Assembly (NCBI GenBank): GCA_015064585.1
Contig: SVRY01000005.1
Location: 1-64,000 of the forward strand
Reading direction: 5' to 3'
Length of the DNA: 64,000 nt
Source: Oscillospiraceae bacterium
GTDB taxonomy: Bacteria; Bacillota; Clostridia; Oscillospirales; CAG-272
Part shown: piece by piece, positions 44,874 through 55,298 of the stretch
Layout: every line of letters begins with the position of its first letter
How positions within the stretch are numbered: position 1 is the stretch's first letter
Program-made: the position numbers and the translations under genes
Notes under the pieces: generated by a model
Seen by the model: the letters and a program-made list of their open reading frames with translations, nothing else
What the model was told of the DNA's origin: nothing
The model's database searches: none

Positions 44874-46037
44874 TTATACACGATCAACCGTAATCACCAA
44901 AAAATGCTTCGGATATTTTTCAGAAACCAATTGACGTAGCGATTCTTTCAAGTCAATATCAGACTGCTTATAATCAAACGGTGCTTCTATATCAAATATC
45001 ACATTAGTGTGCGTCGTGCCCGGAACGGTACGCAGATCATGAATTGCAAGTGTCGGATCCAGTTTTTCTTTGACAATGTCTGAAAGCCACTTGCGCAATT
45101 CATTTGTTGCTTCATCGGATGTGACAATGGGGTCGTAGTGTATAACAATATGCAACCCCATGTTCTCCAAACAATCCCTTTCGATATTGTCGATAATATC
45201 ATGCTGTAAAATCGGATTGCCTTCCGCCGCCATTTCTACATGCACAGATCCAAATTGTCTGCCGGGACCGTAATCATGTATCAAAAGATCATGTATTCCC
45301 ATGACCTCTTGATACCCCATGATTTTATCGCGAATCATTTGTACCAATTCAGCATCCGGAGCTCTTCCCAACATTGGATTTAATGTGTCACTGACAAGCC
45401 CATATCCGCTATACAAAATAAATATTGCAACAGCCACTCCCATATACCCATCCGCTTCAAAGGAAGTTTTGTGAGATATAATGGATCCTATCAATATGGC
45501 AGAAGTAGCGATCACATCATTTCGACAATCGGCAGCGGTCGCCAGCAACGCATTTGAATCGATCAATTTCCCGATTTTTCTGTAAAAACAAAACATCCAA
45601 CATTTTATTAGAATGGATACAATCAATACAAGCGCAGTTATTATGCCAAAATCCACCGGCGCAGGGTCCAATATTTTTTGAAAACTGCTCCCAAACAATT
45701 CCACGCCGATAACCATGACACATATTGAAACCATGAGTGCCGACAAATATTCGTATCGTCCATGTCCGTACGGATGCTCTTTATCCGCCGGCTTACTTGC
45801 CATTTTAAACCCGATCAAACTGATCACGCCGGCAGAAGCATCCGACAAATTATTTACCCCGTCCGCCATGATTGAAACCGAACTGATTACAAAACCAATT
45901 GTTATTTTACCAAGCGATATCATCAAATTACATAGAATACCGACAAATCCCGCCAAACGTCCATATTCGGTTCTCACCTTCAGATCCTGTGTACATTGCG
46001 AATTTTTAATAAATTTTTTTATCAAAAAATCAATCAT
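44874..46037 (-). CDS. Cation diffusion facilitator (CDF) metal exporter
   Basis: A 387-residue CDF transporter with about six helices and a cytoplasmic ZT-dimer domain (about 215-290, FGSVHVEM). Metal-site motifs are MADGVNNLSDA in helix 2 and ADCRNDV in helix 5 (DxxxD). GHGRYEYLSAL follows helix 2. The absence of the zinc-type HxxxD in helix 5 suggests Mn, Fe or another divalent ion rather than Zn, but that is inference. A C-terminal extension of about 80 residues continues past the dimer domain. The RBS AAGGAG precedes the start. Confidence 0.9.
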   Translation of the reverse strand: MIDFLIKKFIKNSQCTQDLKVRTEYGRLAGFVGILCNLMISLGKITIGFVISSVSIMADGVNNLSDASAGVISLIGFKMASKPADKEHPYGHGRYEYLSALMVSICVMVIGVELFGSSFQKILDPAPVDFGIITALVLIVSILIKCWMFCFYRKIGKLIDSNALLATAADCRNDVIATSAILIGSIISHKTSFEADGYMGVAVAIFILYSGYGLVSDTLNPMLGRAPDAELVQMIRDKIMGYQEVMGIHDLLIHDYGPGRQFGSVHVEMAAEGNPILQHDIIDNIERDCLENMGLHIVIHYDPIVTSDEATNELRKWLSDIVKEKLDPTLAIHDLRTVPGTTHTNVIFDIEAPFDYKQSDIDLKESLRQLVSEKYPKHFLVITVDRV

Positions 46038-46079
46038 GCCTATGCTCCTTGGAACAACTGTAATCTAAAATTTTAAAAC

Positions 46080-46113
46080 AAAGCATCCGTTGCCTGTTGA
46101 CAACGGATGCTTT
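46080..46113 (-). terminator. Terminator of the solute-binding lipoprotein gene
   Basis: AAAGCATCCGTTG, eight-base loop, complement, then GTTTTAAAATTTT on the minus strand. It lies 21 bases after the stop codon. Confidence 0.88.
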
Positions 46114-46133
46114 ATCAATCATTTAACTAAATA

Positions 46134-48152
46134 TTATCTAGCATCGTCACGCTTGGACATAAAGAACTCGTTATACTGAGCCTGAGGAGAATTTTCATTC
46201 GGGGATGCGATAAACAAATAATACTCATCAGCTTGAACAAGTCTGGTAAACATTTTGTAATAATCATCAAAGGTTGCGCCGGGATTTTCAGCAACATACG
46301 CTTCATAATGATCATAGTTCTGCAACAATGCAAAGTATTTTTCATCTGCCGCTTTCCAAGAATTCAACACACCGGATACTGCTACCTTTTGGCCTTCTTT
46401 ACCGTTGGGAATCTGCATTGTGATCGAACCTAATTCAACCTCAATATAATCCTTACCCCAAGCATCGCTCTTTTCAGTCATGATAGTAAAGCCTGCATAG
46501 GGAGATGTGGAAACATTCAAATTCTGGCGCTTAGCAAGATCCCAATTGTTTTCAGCATATGCTCTCAGAACAGGATCCATATCTTCGCTAAGATACTGAT
46601 GGAACATATTACCGGCATACTTACGATCAAAAGTATAATCGCTGCTACGATTTACAACAAGACCTTCTTCCAGTGCAGAGAACTCATACTGCTCACCCTC
46701 AACACCGTAGGTCAAAATGTTGACCCAATCAGGATTGGTCGAGAAAAGCTCAAGAATCTGGAAGCAACGCATTGCACGCAATTCGGAATTGAAGGTGTCT
46801 GCTGCGATGCAGGAACTGATACCATACATGGACTCATAAACATTGTTGTCAATGTAAGGAGTATGGGTAACAACTGCATAGTAATCACCGGGTTCCTCAG
46901 CGGTTCCGGCAAACTGTTCGATCATTGCCAAGCTACCCTTCGCAAATGCAACGCCAAACTTCTCATCCTTATAAGTAGTCAAAAGATCTTCGGCAGTCAA
47001 CCATTTATCGGTTACAGGTCTGCGAGACTCAACATCCTTGGTCAATGTATACATTGTACGGAAATAGGACTGGAAGATAACGGAGTTAGTAATACACTTC
47101 GGCACTGCACCAACGTCAGTATTGTACTTAGAAGTCGCATCAGCAATCATAACAGACTGTTCACCGAAATAGGACAGGAATTCCAGCTGAGGATTGTTCA
47201 GCACAGGACGATATTCGCTCTTTTCGGCATCATTGGAGAGTTCAAGAATGAAGTTCTCCAAGTCAGAGAAATCGTCAACTTTATTGGATTTACCGTCACC
47301 TACAGGGTTATAGTCAAAGTTGATATCATAGCCATATTCATCAAACAGCTCTCTGTTCACCAACAGATAACTGTATTCACCATATACAGTGTTGTTGGGA
47401 ATTGCATACAATTCATTGGATTCAGCCGTACCATCAATGTCAACATAGTCAAGAGCCACCTGATTCACATGCTTCTGGATAAGCTGGTTGCTTACAGAAT
47501 TCTGTGTTAAGAAATCACCGGACAGCAGATACAGGAAGCCGCGATCAACCATCGTGTTGTACATTTCCGCACTGTTAACCAATACGATATCCAACTGTAT
47601 ACCGGTATCCACATAGTTACCTTCCTTGTCTACAGAAGGATACATTGTCTGGTATCTGCCGAACTCATCCTTGTATACCAAGTCATCGTTGGCTGCAGTC
47701 AAATAACCATCGCCGATAACCTGATACTTGGCAGCCGCTTTTCTCTTGGAGATTTGTTCAATAATCTGGGCATTCTCCAGTTTATTATTATTTTTACTCT
47801 TGATTTCATCCAAAGTATCAGCTTCAGCCTGAAGCTCAGCATCAATCTTTTCAGTCATGGAGATGATTTGATTCATATAATCTTCACTCTTCATGGGCTG
47901 AATAACTACATGCGTATTGTACTTGGTTTCAGTAATGTTATTCAAAGCATCCTGAACCTGTTTCAAAGCCTCTACCTGTTTGGCATTGTTGGGATCATAA
48001 TCATCATAAATAGTGGTGATCGTGATCGTCATAGCTTTTGCTTTTTCTTTGGTGAAAATTTTCGGAGTGCTTTTTCCGCATCCGACAATGGAAAGTGCTG
48101 ATGTTGTGAGCATCAACAAGCAAAGCAGAATACTGATAACTCTTTTTTTCAT
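46134..48152 (-). CDS. Solute-binding lipoprotein of an ABC importer (family 1-like)
   Basis: About 672 residues from the MKKRVISILL start, chosen for AGGAGG upstream and the lipobox LSIVGC. It should be tethered outside the membrane and resembles extracellular solute-binding proteins of sugar importers. It is longer than usual, in part because of a charged, probably coiled-coil segment near 80-125 (KIDAELQAEADTLDEIKSKN). No permease or ATPase is next to it, and promoter and terminator enclose it alone, so it is an orphan whose partners lie elsewhere. Ligand unknown. Confidence 0.85.
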   Translation of the reverse strand: MKKRVISILLCLLMLTTSALSIVGCGKSTPKIFTKEKAKAMTITITTIYDDYDPNNAKQVEALKQVQDALNNITETKYNTHVVIQPMKSEDYMNQIISMTEKIDAELQAEADTLDEIKSKNNNKLENAQIIEQISKRKAAAKYQVIGDGYLTAANDDLVYKDEFGRYQTMYPSVDKEGNYVDTGIQLDIVLVNSAEMYNTMVDRGFLYLLSGDFLTQNSVSNQLIQKHVNQVALDYVDIDGTAESNELYAIPNNTVYGEYSYLLVNRELFDEYGYDINFDYNPVGDGKSNKVDDFSDLENFILELSNDAEKSEYRPVLNNPQLEFLSYFGEQSVMIADATSKYNTDVGAVPKCITNSVIFQSYFRTMYTLTKDVESRRPVTDKWLTAEDLLTTYKDEKFGVAFAKGSLAMIEQFAGTAEEPGDYYAVVTHTPYIDNNVYESMYGISSCIAADTFNSELRAMRCFQILELFSTNPDWVNILTYGVEGEQYEFSALEEGLVVNRSSDYTFDRKYAGNMFHQYLSEDMDPVLRAYAENNWDLAKRQNLNVSTSPYAGFTIMTEKSDAWGKDYIEVELGSITMQIPNGKEGQKVAVSGVLNSWKAADEKYFALLQNYDHYEAYVAENPGATFDDYYKMFTRLVQADEYYLFIASPNENSPQAQYNEFFMSKRDDAR

Positions 48153-48185
48153 ATGGATTCTCCTCCTAGTACTATGAACATTATT

Positions 48186-48214
48186 ATCATACACTAAAAA
48201 ACGCAGATTGTCAA
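48186..48214 (-). promoter_or_regulatory. Promoter of the solute-binding lipoprotein gene
   Basis: Minus strand TTGACA, 17 bases, TATGAT, about 35 bases before the start. Confidence 0.85.
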
Positions 48215-48403
48215 GGAAAAAATCCTTAAAAAACCGTTGTCTTTTTCTTAAATTGAGGCCGTTTTTTTGAAAAATCCGTCCAAGTTTCACTTTTTATAAG
48301 CAACATTGCACAATTCGAGCCATTGTTTTTTGGTGCATTCGACCAAAAAGTCGTCATATCTCACTATTTTTATCTTGTTTTTTTGTTGATATTACCTTTT
48401 TTA

Positions 48404-49564
48404 TTAATCCAAATAATCCTTCAAGCGTTTAGAACGGCTGGGATGACGCAGTTTGCGCAGCGCTTTTGCCTCAATCTGGCGAATACGTTCACGCGTAATA
48501 TTGAATACTTTTCCAACTTCTTCCAAAGTTCTGGTTCTGCCGTCATCCAAACCAAAACGAAGTTTCAAAACCTGTTCTTCTCGAGGAGTCAATGTATGCA
48601 ACACTTCATTCAGCTGTTCGCGAAGCAATGTATACGAAACTGCTTCGGCAGGAGCGGGCGAATCGCAGTCTTCAATAAAATCACCTAAATGGCTATCCTC
48701 CTCTTCGCCGATCGGCGTTTCCAGTGAAACGGGGTCAAGTGCTATCTTCATGATTTCTCTTACCTTTTCAGGGCTCATTTTCATGTGCTTTGCCACTTCA
48801 TCGGCAGTAGGATCTCTACCCAGCTCTTGAACCAATTGACGCTGAATACGCGCCACTTTGTGGATGGTCTCCACCATATGCACCGGAATGCGGATTGTTC
48901 TGGCTTGATCCGCAATTGCACGTGCAATTGACTGGCGAATCCACCAGGTAGCGTAGGTAGAAAGTTTGTATCCGCGGCGGTAATCGAATTTTTCCACCGC
49001 CTTCATCAATCCAAGATTTCCTTCTTGAATCAAATCCAAAAAACTCATTCCCTTGCCAACAGATCGCTTGGCAATACTGACTACCAAACGAAGATTCGCT
49101 TCCACCAGCTGTTGTTTGGCAAATTCATCCCCTTCCGACATACGGATTGCCAATTCCATTTCCTTTTCAGCGCTCAAAAGCGGCACTTTACCAATCTCTT
49201 TCAGATACATACGCACAGGGTCATCAATAGCAAGACCTTCCTGCGCCAGCATCTTTTCCATTTCCTCTGGGCTTTCATAGCGCTCAATCTCATTTTCGAT
49301 CTCCGCGACAAATTTGGGGTCATCCACTCCGATATAATCATCGGTGATTTCGATGCCGTTTCTTTCAAGCTCCTCATAAAAACGGTCGATCTGATCTTGA
49401 TCATACTCCGTGTCCTCAATGGATGCCATAATATCACTGCTGTTCAGGCTTCCCTTGGCTTTCCCCTGTTCCAACAGCTCTGTGAGCGTAGGTTTATGCT
49501 GAGAATTCTTTTTACTGTGCTGTTGGGCATTTGTCTGTTGCTGAGTAGTTTGTTGATTGCTCAT
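48404..49564 (-). CDS. rpoD: RNA polymerase primary sigma factor (SigA/RpoD)
   Basis: A 386-residue housekeeping sigma factor. It has a shortened region 1.1 ([14 protein letters not shown]), region 1.2 with [17 protein letters not shown] near 114 and regions 2.1-2.4 with [20 protein letters not shown]. Region 3 and region 4 follow, the latter with [20 protein letters not shown]. The N-terminus is Gln-rich. The start overlaps the dnaG stop (ATGA), and GGAGG lies inside dnaG. The many TTGACA/TATAAT promoters in this window fit this sigma factor. Third gene of the dgt-dnaG-rpoD operon. Confidence 0.97.
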   Translation of the reverse strand: MSNQQTTQQQTNAQQHSKKNSQHKPTLTELLEQGKAKGSLNSSDIMASIEDTEYDQDQIDRFYEELERNGIEITDDYIGVDDPKFVAEIENEIERYESPEEMEKMLAQEGLAIDDPVRMYLKEIGKVPLLSAEKEMELAIRMSEGDEFAKQQLVEANLRLVVSIAKRSVGKGMSFLDLIQEGNLGLMKAVEKFDYRRGYKLSTYATWWIRQSIARAIADQARTIRIPVHMVETIHKVARIQRQLVQELGRDPTADEVAKHMKMSPEKVREIMKIALDPVSLETPIGEEEDSHLGDFIEDCDSPAPAEAVSYTLLREQLNEVLHTLTPREEQVLKLRFGLDDGRTRTLEEVGKVFNITRERIRQIEAKALRKLRHPSRSKRLKDYLD

Positions 49565-51309
49565 TCTTTTTTCCTCCGTTTTGAACCCAGAATATCTTCA
49601 ATGTCCTCAATATTATTTCCTTTTTGTTTAGCCTGTTGTAACCGTCCGATACATTCGGACAACACATCTGCGCCGTTATTCGTCAATGTGCTTCTTCTCA
49701 CCTTCATCCCGGTGATCCTACCGACTTCTTGCGCAGAAAATTTTTCAAACAGCACTCCTTCTTCCAAAAAGCCCTGCTCATGAATTGCTTCCAAAATCGC
49801 AGTAAAGACCCTTCGGTTAAATTCGGTTTGAAACATTTCGGGAGTTAACAACTGTTCTTTGCAAATTTTATCTATCAATTCGGGATTGTACAGTATCAAT
49901 CCCAAAATTGCTTCTTCCGCACTGGCTGCCGCCGGGTTGCGCACATAATCGGGATTTACTCGATTGCCAGCCCCCGCACTTACCGATATCACGCGTCTGA
50001 GTTCCTCATTCTTTTCTTTTTTCTGACGCCCTCGGATCTTTTTTTCAACATCCGCCCTTAACGTATCCGGCGGCACCTGCAGTTTTCGGCAAGCAGTATC
50101 AATGTATATATCACGTTCCACAGCAGAATAGAACCCACTGATCAATTCCGCCGTTTCATCTGCCGCTTTGATCTTCTCTGCAGGAAGCGTTATATCATAT
50201 TTTTCTAAAATTCCGCTGAATTTAAAATCAAAACGTGTTCTGCTGCCTTCCAGCAATAATTTAAACTTCCCTGCGCCGTATTTTTTTATGTATTCATCCG
50301 GGTCTTTGGCACCTTCAACCTTCAGAATTTTGGTTTCCATGCCGACCTCAGAAAGCAAAGAAAACGCTTTATCCGCAGCTCTCTGCCCCGCTTCATCCGC
50401 ATCATAGCAAATTATGACTTCTTTGGTATAGCGTTTCATCAACCGGGCATGGTCTTCGGTAATGGCAGTACCCAATGTCGCAATCGCATTGGAAAACCCC
50501 GCACCGTGCAGCGCAATCACATCCATATATCCTTCGCACAAGATCATACGCTGGGCGCAAAGATCCTTTGCAAAATTAAGAGCAAACAGCGTTCTTCGTT
50601 TTTTAAATGCCGGCGTATCGGTTGAATTCAAATACTTTGGCTTTGAATCATCCATCACTCTTCCGCCAAACGCCACCACATTTCCGTTCAAATCCAGAAT
50701 CGGTACAATAATGCGGTTTCGGAACACATCGTACACAGTTCCTTTTGCGCTTTTAGCGCCTAAATTGGCTGCAAGCAATTCTTCCTCGGTAAAATGTTTG
50801 CTTTTTAAATGCTTAACCAAGCTCCCCCATTCAGGAGGGGCAAAGCCCAAACCAAAATGGCGGATAAGAGCTGGTGTAAATCCTCTTTTTTCTCTTAAAT
50901 ACGCAAGCGCATCCGGGTATTTACCGCCAATCAAACAGGAATGAAAGAACCGAGCCGCCTCCCTGTTCATATCCATAACTCTTGTCCGAGACACTTCACC
51001 CGGACGCTTGTTTTTTTCCTCCGGAATTGTAATCCCGGCGCGCTTTGCCAAAAACTCAAGCGCACTTGGATAATCCAAATTCTCAGCACGCATGACAAAT
51101 GTTACAACATCGCCGCCTGCGCCGCATCCAAAACAATAAAAATTTCCTTCTCCCGCGGTAAATACAGTAAAGGAAGGTGTTTTTTCCGAATGAAACGGGC
51201 AAAGACCATTATAATTTGCACCCGCCCGTTTAAGAGTAACATATCCCGAGATCACATCTCTAATATCGTTACGGTACTTAATTTCCTCAACAATACTGCG
51301 ATCGATCAT
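49561..51309 (-). CDS. dnaG: DNA primase
   Basis: 582 residues from the [15 protein letters not shown] start. The 34 residues before this in the track overlap dgt and do not look like primase. It makes RNA primers at the replication fork. The N-terminal zinc finger is [11 protein letters not shown] with CFGCGAGGD (about 40-68). The TOPRIM core has [14 protein letters not shown] (about 255-268) and [15 protein letters not shown] near 308. A C-terminal helicase-binding region follows. Located 19 bases after dgt and overlapping rpoD by four bases, the usual macromolecular-synthesis arrangement. Confidence 0.97.
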   Translation of the reverse strand: MIDRSIVEEIKYRNDIRDVISGYVTLKRAGANYNGLCPFHSEKTPSFTVFTAGEGNFYCFGCGAGGDVVTFVMRAENLDYPSALEFLAKRAGITIPEEKNKRPGEVSRTRVMDMNREAARFFHSCLIGGKYPDALAYLREKRGFTPALIRHFGLGFAPPEWGSLVKHLKSKHFTEEELLAANLGAKSAKGTVYDVFRNRIIVPILDLNGNVVAFGGRVMDDSKPKYLNSTDTPAFKKRRTLFALNFAKDLCAQRMILCEGYMDVIALHGAGFSNAIATLGTAITEDHARLMKRYTKEVIICYDADEAGQRAADKAFSLLSEVGMETKILKVEGAKDPDEYIKKYGAGKFKLLLEGSRTRFDFKFSGILEKYDITLPAEKIKAADETAELISGFYSAVERDIYIDTACRKLQVPPDTLRADVEKKIRGRQKKEKNEELRRVISVSAGAGNRVNPDYVRNPAAASAEEAILGLILYNPELIDKICKEQLLTPEMFQTEFNRRVFTAILEAIHEQGFLEEGVLFEKFSAQEVGRITGMKVRRSTLTNNGADVLSECIGRLQQAKQKGNNIEDIEDILGSKRRKKE

Positions 51310-51328
51310 CGTCCCACTTCCTTCTTCC

Positions 51329-52348
51329 CTATCTTTCGCCATTCGGCTTTGGAATACCGCTACCCTGCCATACCTCAGGCACGAAATTGGCTTTAAACAG
51401 ATTGATGGCATAACGATCGGTCATCGCGGCAATAAAATCCACCACAATACGTTCTGTATCCTCATTTTCAAGCCATTTACGGTACTGTTTCGGCATCAGC
51501 ATGGGATTTGCCATATAATAATCATACAACATGCCTAGCATTGCTTCCGCACGCACTTCTTCACCTTTAGCCTTGGTATTTTTATAGACCAATTCAAACA
51601 GCAGATCACGCAGTTCGTGGGTGGCAGCCGCAATCTCAGTTTCCATCGCGATCTGTCCGTCATCGCATCCGCGTCGTACAATACTGCCTACCATGCACCC
51701 GATTCGTTCGCTGGAGGAATATCCCAGCGTATTGCGCAACATCAGCGGAATATCGTCCTCCGCTATAATATCTCCGCGGCAAGCATCATCTATATCATGA
51801 TTCAAATAAGCAATGCGGTCTGCCAAACGAACGATCTGCCCCTCCAGTGTTGCCGCTTGGGAATCCCCTGAATGGCAGAGGATCCCGTTTCGTACTTCAT
51901 ATGTCAAATTCAATTCTTCATTATGATCCACCACGCGCAAGCTCTGCTCCGCATGATTAAACCCAAAACTGCTCTTCCTGTCAAGCAATCGTTCGCCGGC
52001 ATGTCCAAACGGCGTATGCCCCAAATCATGTCCCAGCGCAATCGCCTCCGCCAAATCCTCATTCAGTCTAAGAGACCTTGCAATGGTACGGGCAATTTGT
52101 GAAACCTCTAATGTGTGCGTTAGCCGTGTGCGATAATGATCATCTTCCGGGCATAGAAACACCTGCGTTTTGTGCATCAATCTGCGAAACGCCTTACTGT
52201 GAATGATCCGATCTCTATCCCGCTGAAATTCTGTTCGCATGGGATCCGCCGCAAGCGGATACTGACGGCCTTTGGTCATTTCGGACAAACAGGCATGAGG
52301 GGACATAAACTCCCGTTCTCTCGCATACAGCAATTCCTTTGCGGTCAT
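51329..52348 (-). CDS. dgt: Deoxyguanosinetriphosphate triphosphohydrolase-like HD protein
   Basis: A 339-residue HD-domain dNTPase that hydrolyses dNTPs to deoxynucleosides and triphosphate. Motifs are FRRLMHKTQVF, TRLTHTLEVSQIARTIAR with the first His, and the HD pair in ALGHDLGHTPFGHAGE. ATG at 52348 is preferred over the GTG three codons earlier because AAGGGG lies eight bases before it. First gene of the operon with dnaG and rpoD, a common order in Clostridia. Confidence 0.92.
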   Translation of the reverse strand: MTAKELLYAREREFMSPHACLSEMTKGRQYPLAADPMRTEFQRDRDRIIHSKAFRRLMHKTQVFLCPEDDHYRTRLTHTLEVSQIARTIARSLRLNEDLAEAIALGHDLGHTPFGHAGERLLDRKSSFGFNHAEQSLRVVDHNEELNLTYEVRNGILCHSGDSQAATLEGQIVRLADRIAYLNHDIDDACRGDIIAEDDIPLMLRNTLGYSSSERIGCMVGSIVRRGCDDGQIAMETEIAAATHELRDLLFELVYKNTKAKGEEVRAEAMLGMLYDYYMANPMLMPKQYRKWLENEDTERIVVDFIAAMTDRYAINLFKANFVPEVWQGSGIPKPNGER

Positions 52349-52379
52349 TTTCAACACCCCTTAAATCCACATCAACCAA

Positions 52380-52408
52380 ACTATACTTACAACATATAAT
52401 ATACGCAA
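52380..52408 (-). promoter_or_regulatory. Promoter of the dgt-dnaG-rpoD operon
   Basis: Minus strand TTGCGT, 17 bases, TATAGT, about 30 bases before the dgt start. An imperfect hairpin at about 52460-52506 (AATAAACG and complement) overlaps the yigZ stop and may terminate the upstream operon. Confidence 0.65.
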
Positions 52409-52500
52409 AAAAAATAAAAATCCCTTTTTTTCAAATGATTTTCCATAAAATTTCAAAGGCAATAAACGCCTTTATCAATCAATTTGACAAAGGCGCTCGT

Positions 52501-53130
52501 TTATTTATTCTCTCCCATTTTTTCTTGTATATATTCGGGATTCACTCGGCCATTAAACAAATCTTGCATACGCAAAAGGAACTCCTGCTGCTTGCTTTGG
52601 GGCATAGAACAAACAGTCACAACACGATCAGTAAATACAGCATCCTCCACAGTTATTCCGTTTTTTCTGCATTCGGACGCCAATTTCTGATAATCGGCAT
52701 AGTCTGTCTTCACCGAATACACGGCATAGGGTACCAATGTCACAACGCCGGCATCTTCCACTGCCGATTTGGCAGCTTCGGTATACGCACGCACCAATCC
52801 TCCGGTCCCCAAAAGCGTCCCGCCGAAATAACGAATCACCACAACAACTGCATCCACAATACCTCTTTTGGCAAGCACATCCAACACCGGCGGGCCTGCC
52901 GTTCCTTGCGGCTCTCCGTCGTCACTGTATCTGGTGGCGTTCCCTTCGGTGAGAAGATAAGCGTATACATGGTGCCTCGCATCACTGTATTGTTTACGCA
53001 GTGATGCAATGAACGCAATTGCTTCCGCCTCATTTGTTACATGCTTGGCAAAACCGAGAAAATCCGATTTCTTTTCGGAATACATCCCCTCGCCGCTACC
53101 GGACAGCGTCGTATATAATTTTTCAGCCAT
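52501..53130 (-). CDS. YigZ/IMPACT family protein (UPF0029)
   Basis: A 209-residue member of the conserved YigZ family. Signature sequences are KKSDFLGFA near 20, ARHHVYAY near 50, DDGEPQGTAGPPVL near 69 and VVVVIRYFGGTLLGTGGLVRAY near 96-117. The biochemical role in bacteria is not settled; a nucleic-acid or translation link has been proposed. It lies 21 bases after hflX, so probably co-transcribed. The RBS is AGAGGGG. Confidence 0.92.
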   Translation of the reverse strand: MAEKLYTTLSGSGEGMYSEKKSDFLGFAKHVTNEAEAIAFIASLRKQYSDARHHVYAYLLTEGNATRYSDDGEPQGTAGPPVLDVLAKRGIVDAVVVVIRYFGGTLLGTGGLVRAYTEAAKSAVEDAGVVTLVPYAVYSVKTDYADYQKLASECRKNGITVEDAVFTDRVVTVCSMPQSKQQEFLLRMQDLFNGRVNPEYIQEKMGENK

Positions 53131-53151
53131 AGATGTTCCCCTCTTAAATCA

Positions 53152-54447
53152 TCAATCCACCTTATACGGCAAGCACTTCGCCTGCATTCTGCCATCCAAC
53201 AGTGCACTCACCTTTGCGCCCTCTGCCGTATATTCCACATTCAACACAGTCCCTTCCCCATATAGTTCAGACACAAGGCCCAGTTTGCTCTGGGGAATCA
53301 GCAATTGCCACTGTTCTTTCCCGCTGGATGCCAATTCTTCCAGTGCACCGATCACTTCGGCCATACCGCGTCCTGTTAATGCGGAAACAAAAAGAATGCG
53401 GTCATTCTTGCGTTCAACCGATGGCAGCAATGCACTTTCTTTATCACATTTATTCATCAGATACAGCGTCGGTTTTCCCTTAGCCCCCAATTCCAAAAGC
53501 AGATCATCTGTAACTCTCAACTGAGATTCACATTCGGGATCCGAACTGTCTGCCACAATTATCAATGCATCCGCATAGCACACCTCATCCAAGGTCGAGC
53601 GAAATGCTTTGATCAAATGCGTGGGCAAATTACGGATAAAGCCAACTGTATCGGTCAGCAGAATTTTTTTGCCGGAAGGCAGTATATATTGGCGCGTTGT
53701 GGGATCCAGCGTGGCAAACAATTTATCTTCTGCCAAAATCCCCGCATCGGTCAAACGATTCAACAAGGTAGATTTTCCTGCATTGGTATACCCTGCGATA
53801 GCAACCTTGAATACCCCTGAACGGCTACGCTGATTACGTTGAATTTCTCGATTTTTTCTTAAATTTTCAAGCTCCGTTTCCAGTGCTGCAATGCGCGAGC
53901 GCATATGACGTCGGTCGCTTTCCAATTTACTTTCACCGGGTCCTCGCGTACCGATACCGCCGCCTAAACGTGACATGTCTTTGCCGCGTCCGGTCAATCG
54001 AGGGGCAGTGTATTTCAATTGTGCCAGTTCCACCTGCAATTTACCGTCAGCGGTAGCAGCATGAAGCGCAAATATGTCCAGGATTAACATACTTCGATCA
54101 ATGACCCGTACTCCCTCAGGCAGTGCATCTTCTAAATTGCGGATCTTGGACGGCGAAAGATCATCATCCAGAATTACCAGTTCCACACCGCCATCATGAC
54201 AGAGCGTTTCCAATTCTTCCAGTTTTCCCGAACCGATATAAGTTGCCGGATCGGGATTATCGCGTTCCTGCACGAGCACTGCAAACACTTCTGCCCCCGC
54301 AGTTTCGGTCAACCGCCTTAATTCTTCGAGTGATGCCTCGTGTTCCCTCTTGTCTTTTCCCTTGGGGAACACCGACACCAACACCGCCTGCGGTAAAGGT
54401 TCACTGTCGGATAGAACACTACGAAATATCGCTTCTTGTTTTTCCAT
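53152..54447 (-). CDS. hflX: Ribosome-associated GTPase HflX
   Basis: A 431-residue GTPase that splits stalled ribosomes. The N-terminal HflX domain (about 60-190) contains LEELETLCHD and PRLTGRGKDMSRLGGGIGTRGPGE (in parts). The G domain has GYTNAGKST (about 218-226), LFATLDPTTR, DTVGF and NKCD. A C-terminal domain follows. The RBS TTGGAG precedes the start. It lies after the rpmE terminator; its own promoter was not convincing to me. Confidence 0.96.
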   Translation of the reverse strand: MEKQEAIFRSVLSDSEPLPQAVLVSVFPKGKDKREHEASLEELRRLTETAGAEVFAVLVQERDNPDPATYIGSGKLEELETLCHDGGVELVILDDDLSPSKIRNLEDALPEGVRVIDRSMLILDIFALHAATADGKLQVELAQLKYTAPRLTGRGKDMSRLGGGIGTRGPGESKLESDRRHMRSRIAALETELENLRKNREIQRNQRSRSGVFKVAIAGYTNAGKSTLLNRLTDAGILAEDKLFATLDPTTRQYILPSGKKILLTDTVGFIRNLPTHLIKAFRSTLDEVCYADALIIVADSSDPECESQLRVTDDLLLELGAKGKPTLYLMNKCDKESALLPSVERKNDRILFVSALTGRGMAEVIGALEELASSGKEQWQLLIPQSKLGLVSELYGEGTVLNVEYTAEGAKVSALLDGRMQAKCLPYKVD

Positions 54448-54477
54448 AATTACTCCAAAATATCATTAAAAGAACAG

Positions 54478-54510
54478 AAGGGTTGTTGCACTGTATGGCA
54501 ACAACCCTTC
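54478..54510 (-). terminator. Terminator of the rplS-rpmE unit
   Basis: AAGGGTTGTTGC, eight-base loop, complement, then CTGTTCTTTT on the minus strand, between rpmE and hflX. Confidence 0.82.
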
Positions 54511-54566
54511 TTGATTTGCATGTAATCTGACAGTTGCCACGGCAAGAGTCAATCGCAATCTTTCGA

Positions 54567-54773
54567 TTACTTCTTTGCAGCTTCCAGACGCTTCTTAAAC
54601 TTGTCTACACGACCACCCGCATCTACAAACTTCTGTTTGCCGGTAAAGAAAGGATGGCAGTTGGAGCAAATTTCTACACGCATGTTACCTGCAGTGGAGC
54701 GAGTCTTGTACTCAGCACCGCAAGCGCACTTTACAGTGACTTCTTCATACTTGGGATGAATTCCTTGTTTCAT
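54567..54773 (-). CDS. rpmE: 50S ribosomal protein L31 (zinc-binding type)
   Basis: 68 residues, with [19 protein letters not shown] and [18 protein letters not shown]. The Cys pairs CAC and CSNC mark the zinc-binding (C+) form. It follows rplS by 21 bases and is followed by a terminator. Confidence 0.97.
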   Translation of the reverse strand: MKQGIHPKYEEVTVKCACGAEYKTRSTAGNMRVEICSNCHPFFTGKQKFVDAGGRVDKFKKRLEAAKK

Positions 54774-54794
54774 TTCAAATACCTCTCTTCAAAA

Positions 54795-55139
54795 TCAGTT
54801 GGAAGATTCCTTGACCTTGGCAGCCTTACCTACTCTGTCACGCAGGTAGTACAGCTTCGCACGTCTTACCTTACCTGCACGAACAATATCAACCTTAACA
54901 ACGTTGGGAGAATGAACAGGGAATGTCTTTTCAACGCCAACGCCGTAGGAAATTCTTCTTACGGTAAAGGTTTCGGAAATACCGCCGCCATGCTTAGCGA
55001 TAATGGTACCTTCGAAGAGCTGAATTCTTTCTCTTGTGCCCTCTTTGATCTTGTTGTGAACCTTAACGGTATCACCGATGTTCAGAACCGGGACTTCGGT
55101 TTTGAGCTGCTCACTTGTAAAAGCCTTGATTAAATCCAT
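54795..55139 (-). CDS. rplS: 50S ribosomal protein L19
   Basis: 114 residues from [12 protein letters not shown], chosen for AAGGAGGAG upstream. The track adds ten codons from the leader. Family sequence [19 protein letters not shown] and [18 protein letters not shown] are present. It lies at the 30S-50S interface. A strong promoter and a hairpin leader precede it. Confidence 0.97.
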   Translation of the reverse strand: MDLIKAFTSEQLKTEVPVLNIGDTVKVHNKIKEGTRERIQLFEGTIIAKHGGGISETFTVRRISYGVGVEKTFPVHSPNVVKVDIVRAGKVRRAKLYYLRDRVGKAAKVKESSN

Positions 55140-55162
55140 TGTTTGGCTCCTCCTTATTATTC

Positions 55163-55198
55163 GGAACATTCATGCAGAGCATTGCAGCGGACTGTTCC
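55163..55198 (-). promoter_or_regulatory. Candidate L19 leader (ribosomal protein autoregulatory RNA)
   Basis: The rplS leader contains GGAACA and its complement TGTTCC enclosing CCGCTGCAATGCTCTGCATG. Firmicutes rplS genes are known to carry a short L19 leader with a similar layout. I assign it by position and resemblance, not by a covariance-model match. Confidence 0.55.
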
Positions 55199-55240
55199 AC
55201 TGATAAGCAAAGTTTTCTCAGAAAACTCCACAACAAATTG

Positions 55241-55269
55241 ATTATAGCATATATTTTAGGCAAATGCAA
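55241..55269 (-). promoter_or_regulatory. Promoter of rplS-rpmE
   Basis: Minus strand TTGCAT, 17 bases ending in TGC, then TATAAT. Confidence 0.87.
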
Positions 55270-55298
55270 GCCCTTTTTGAAAATTTGCAAAAAAATTC

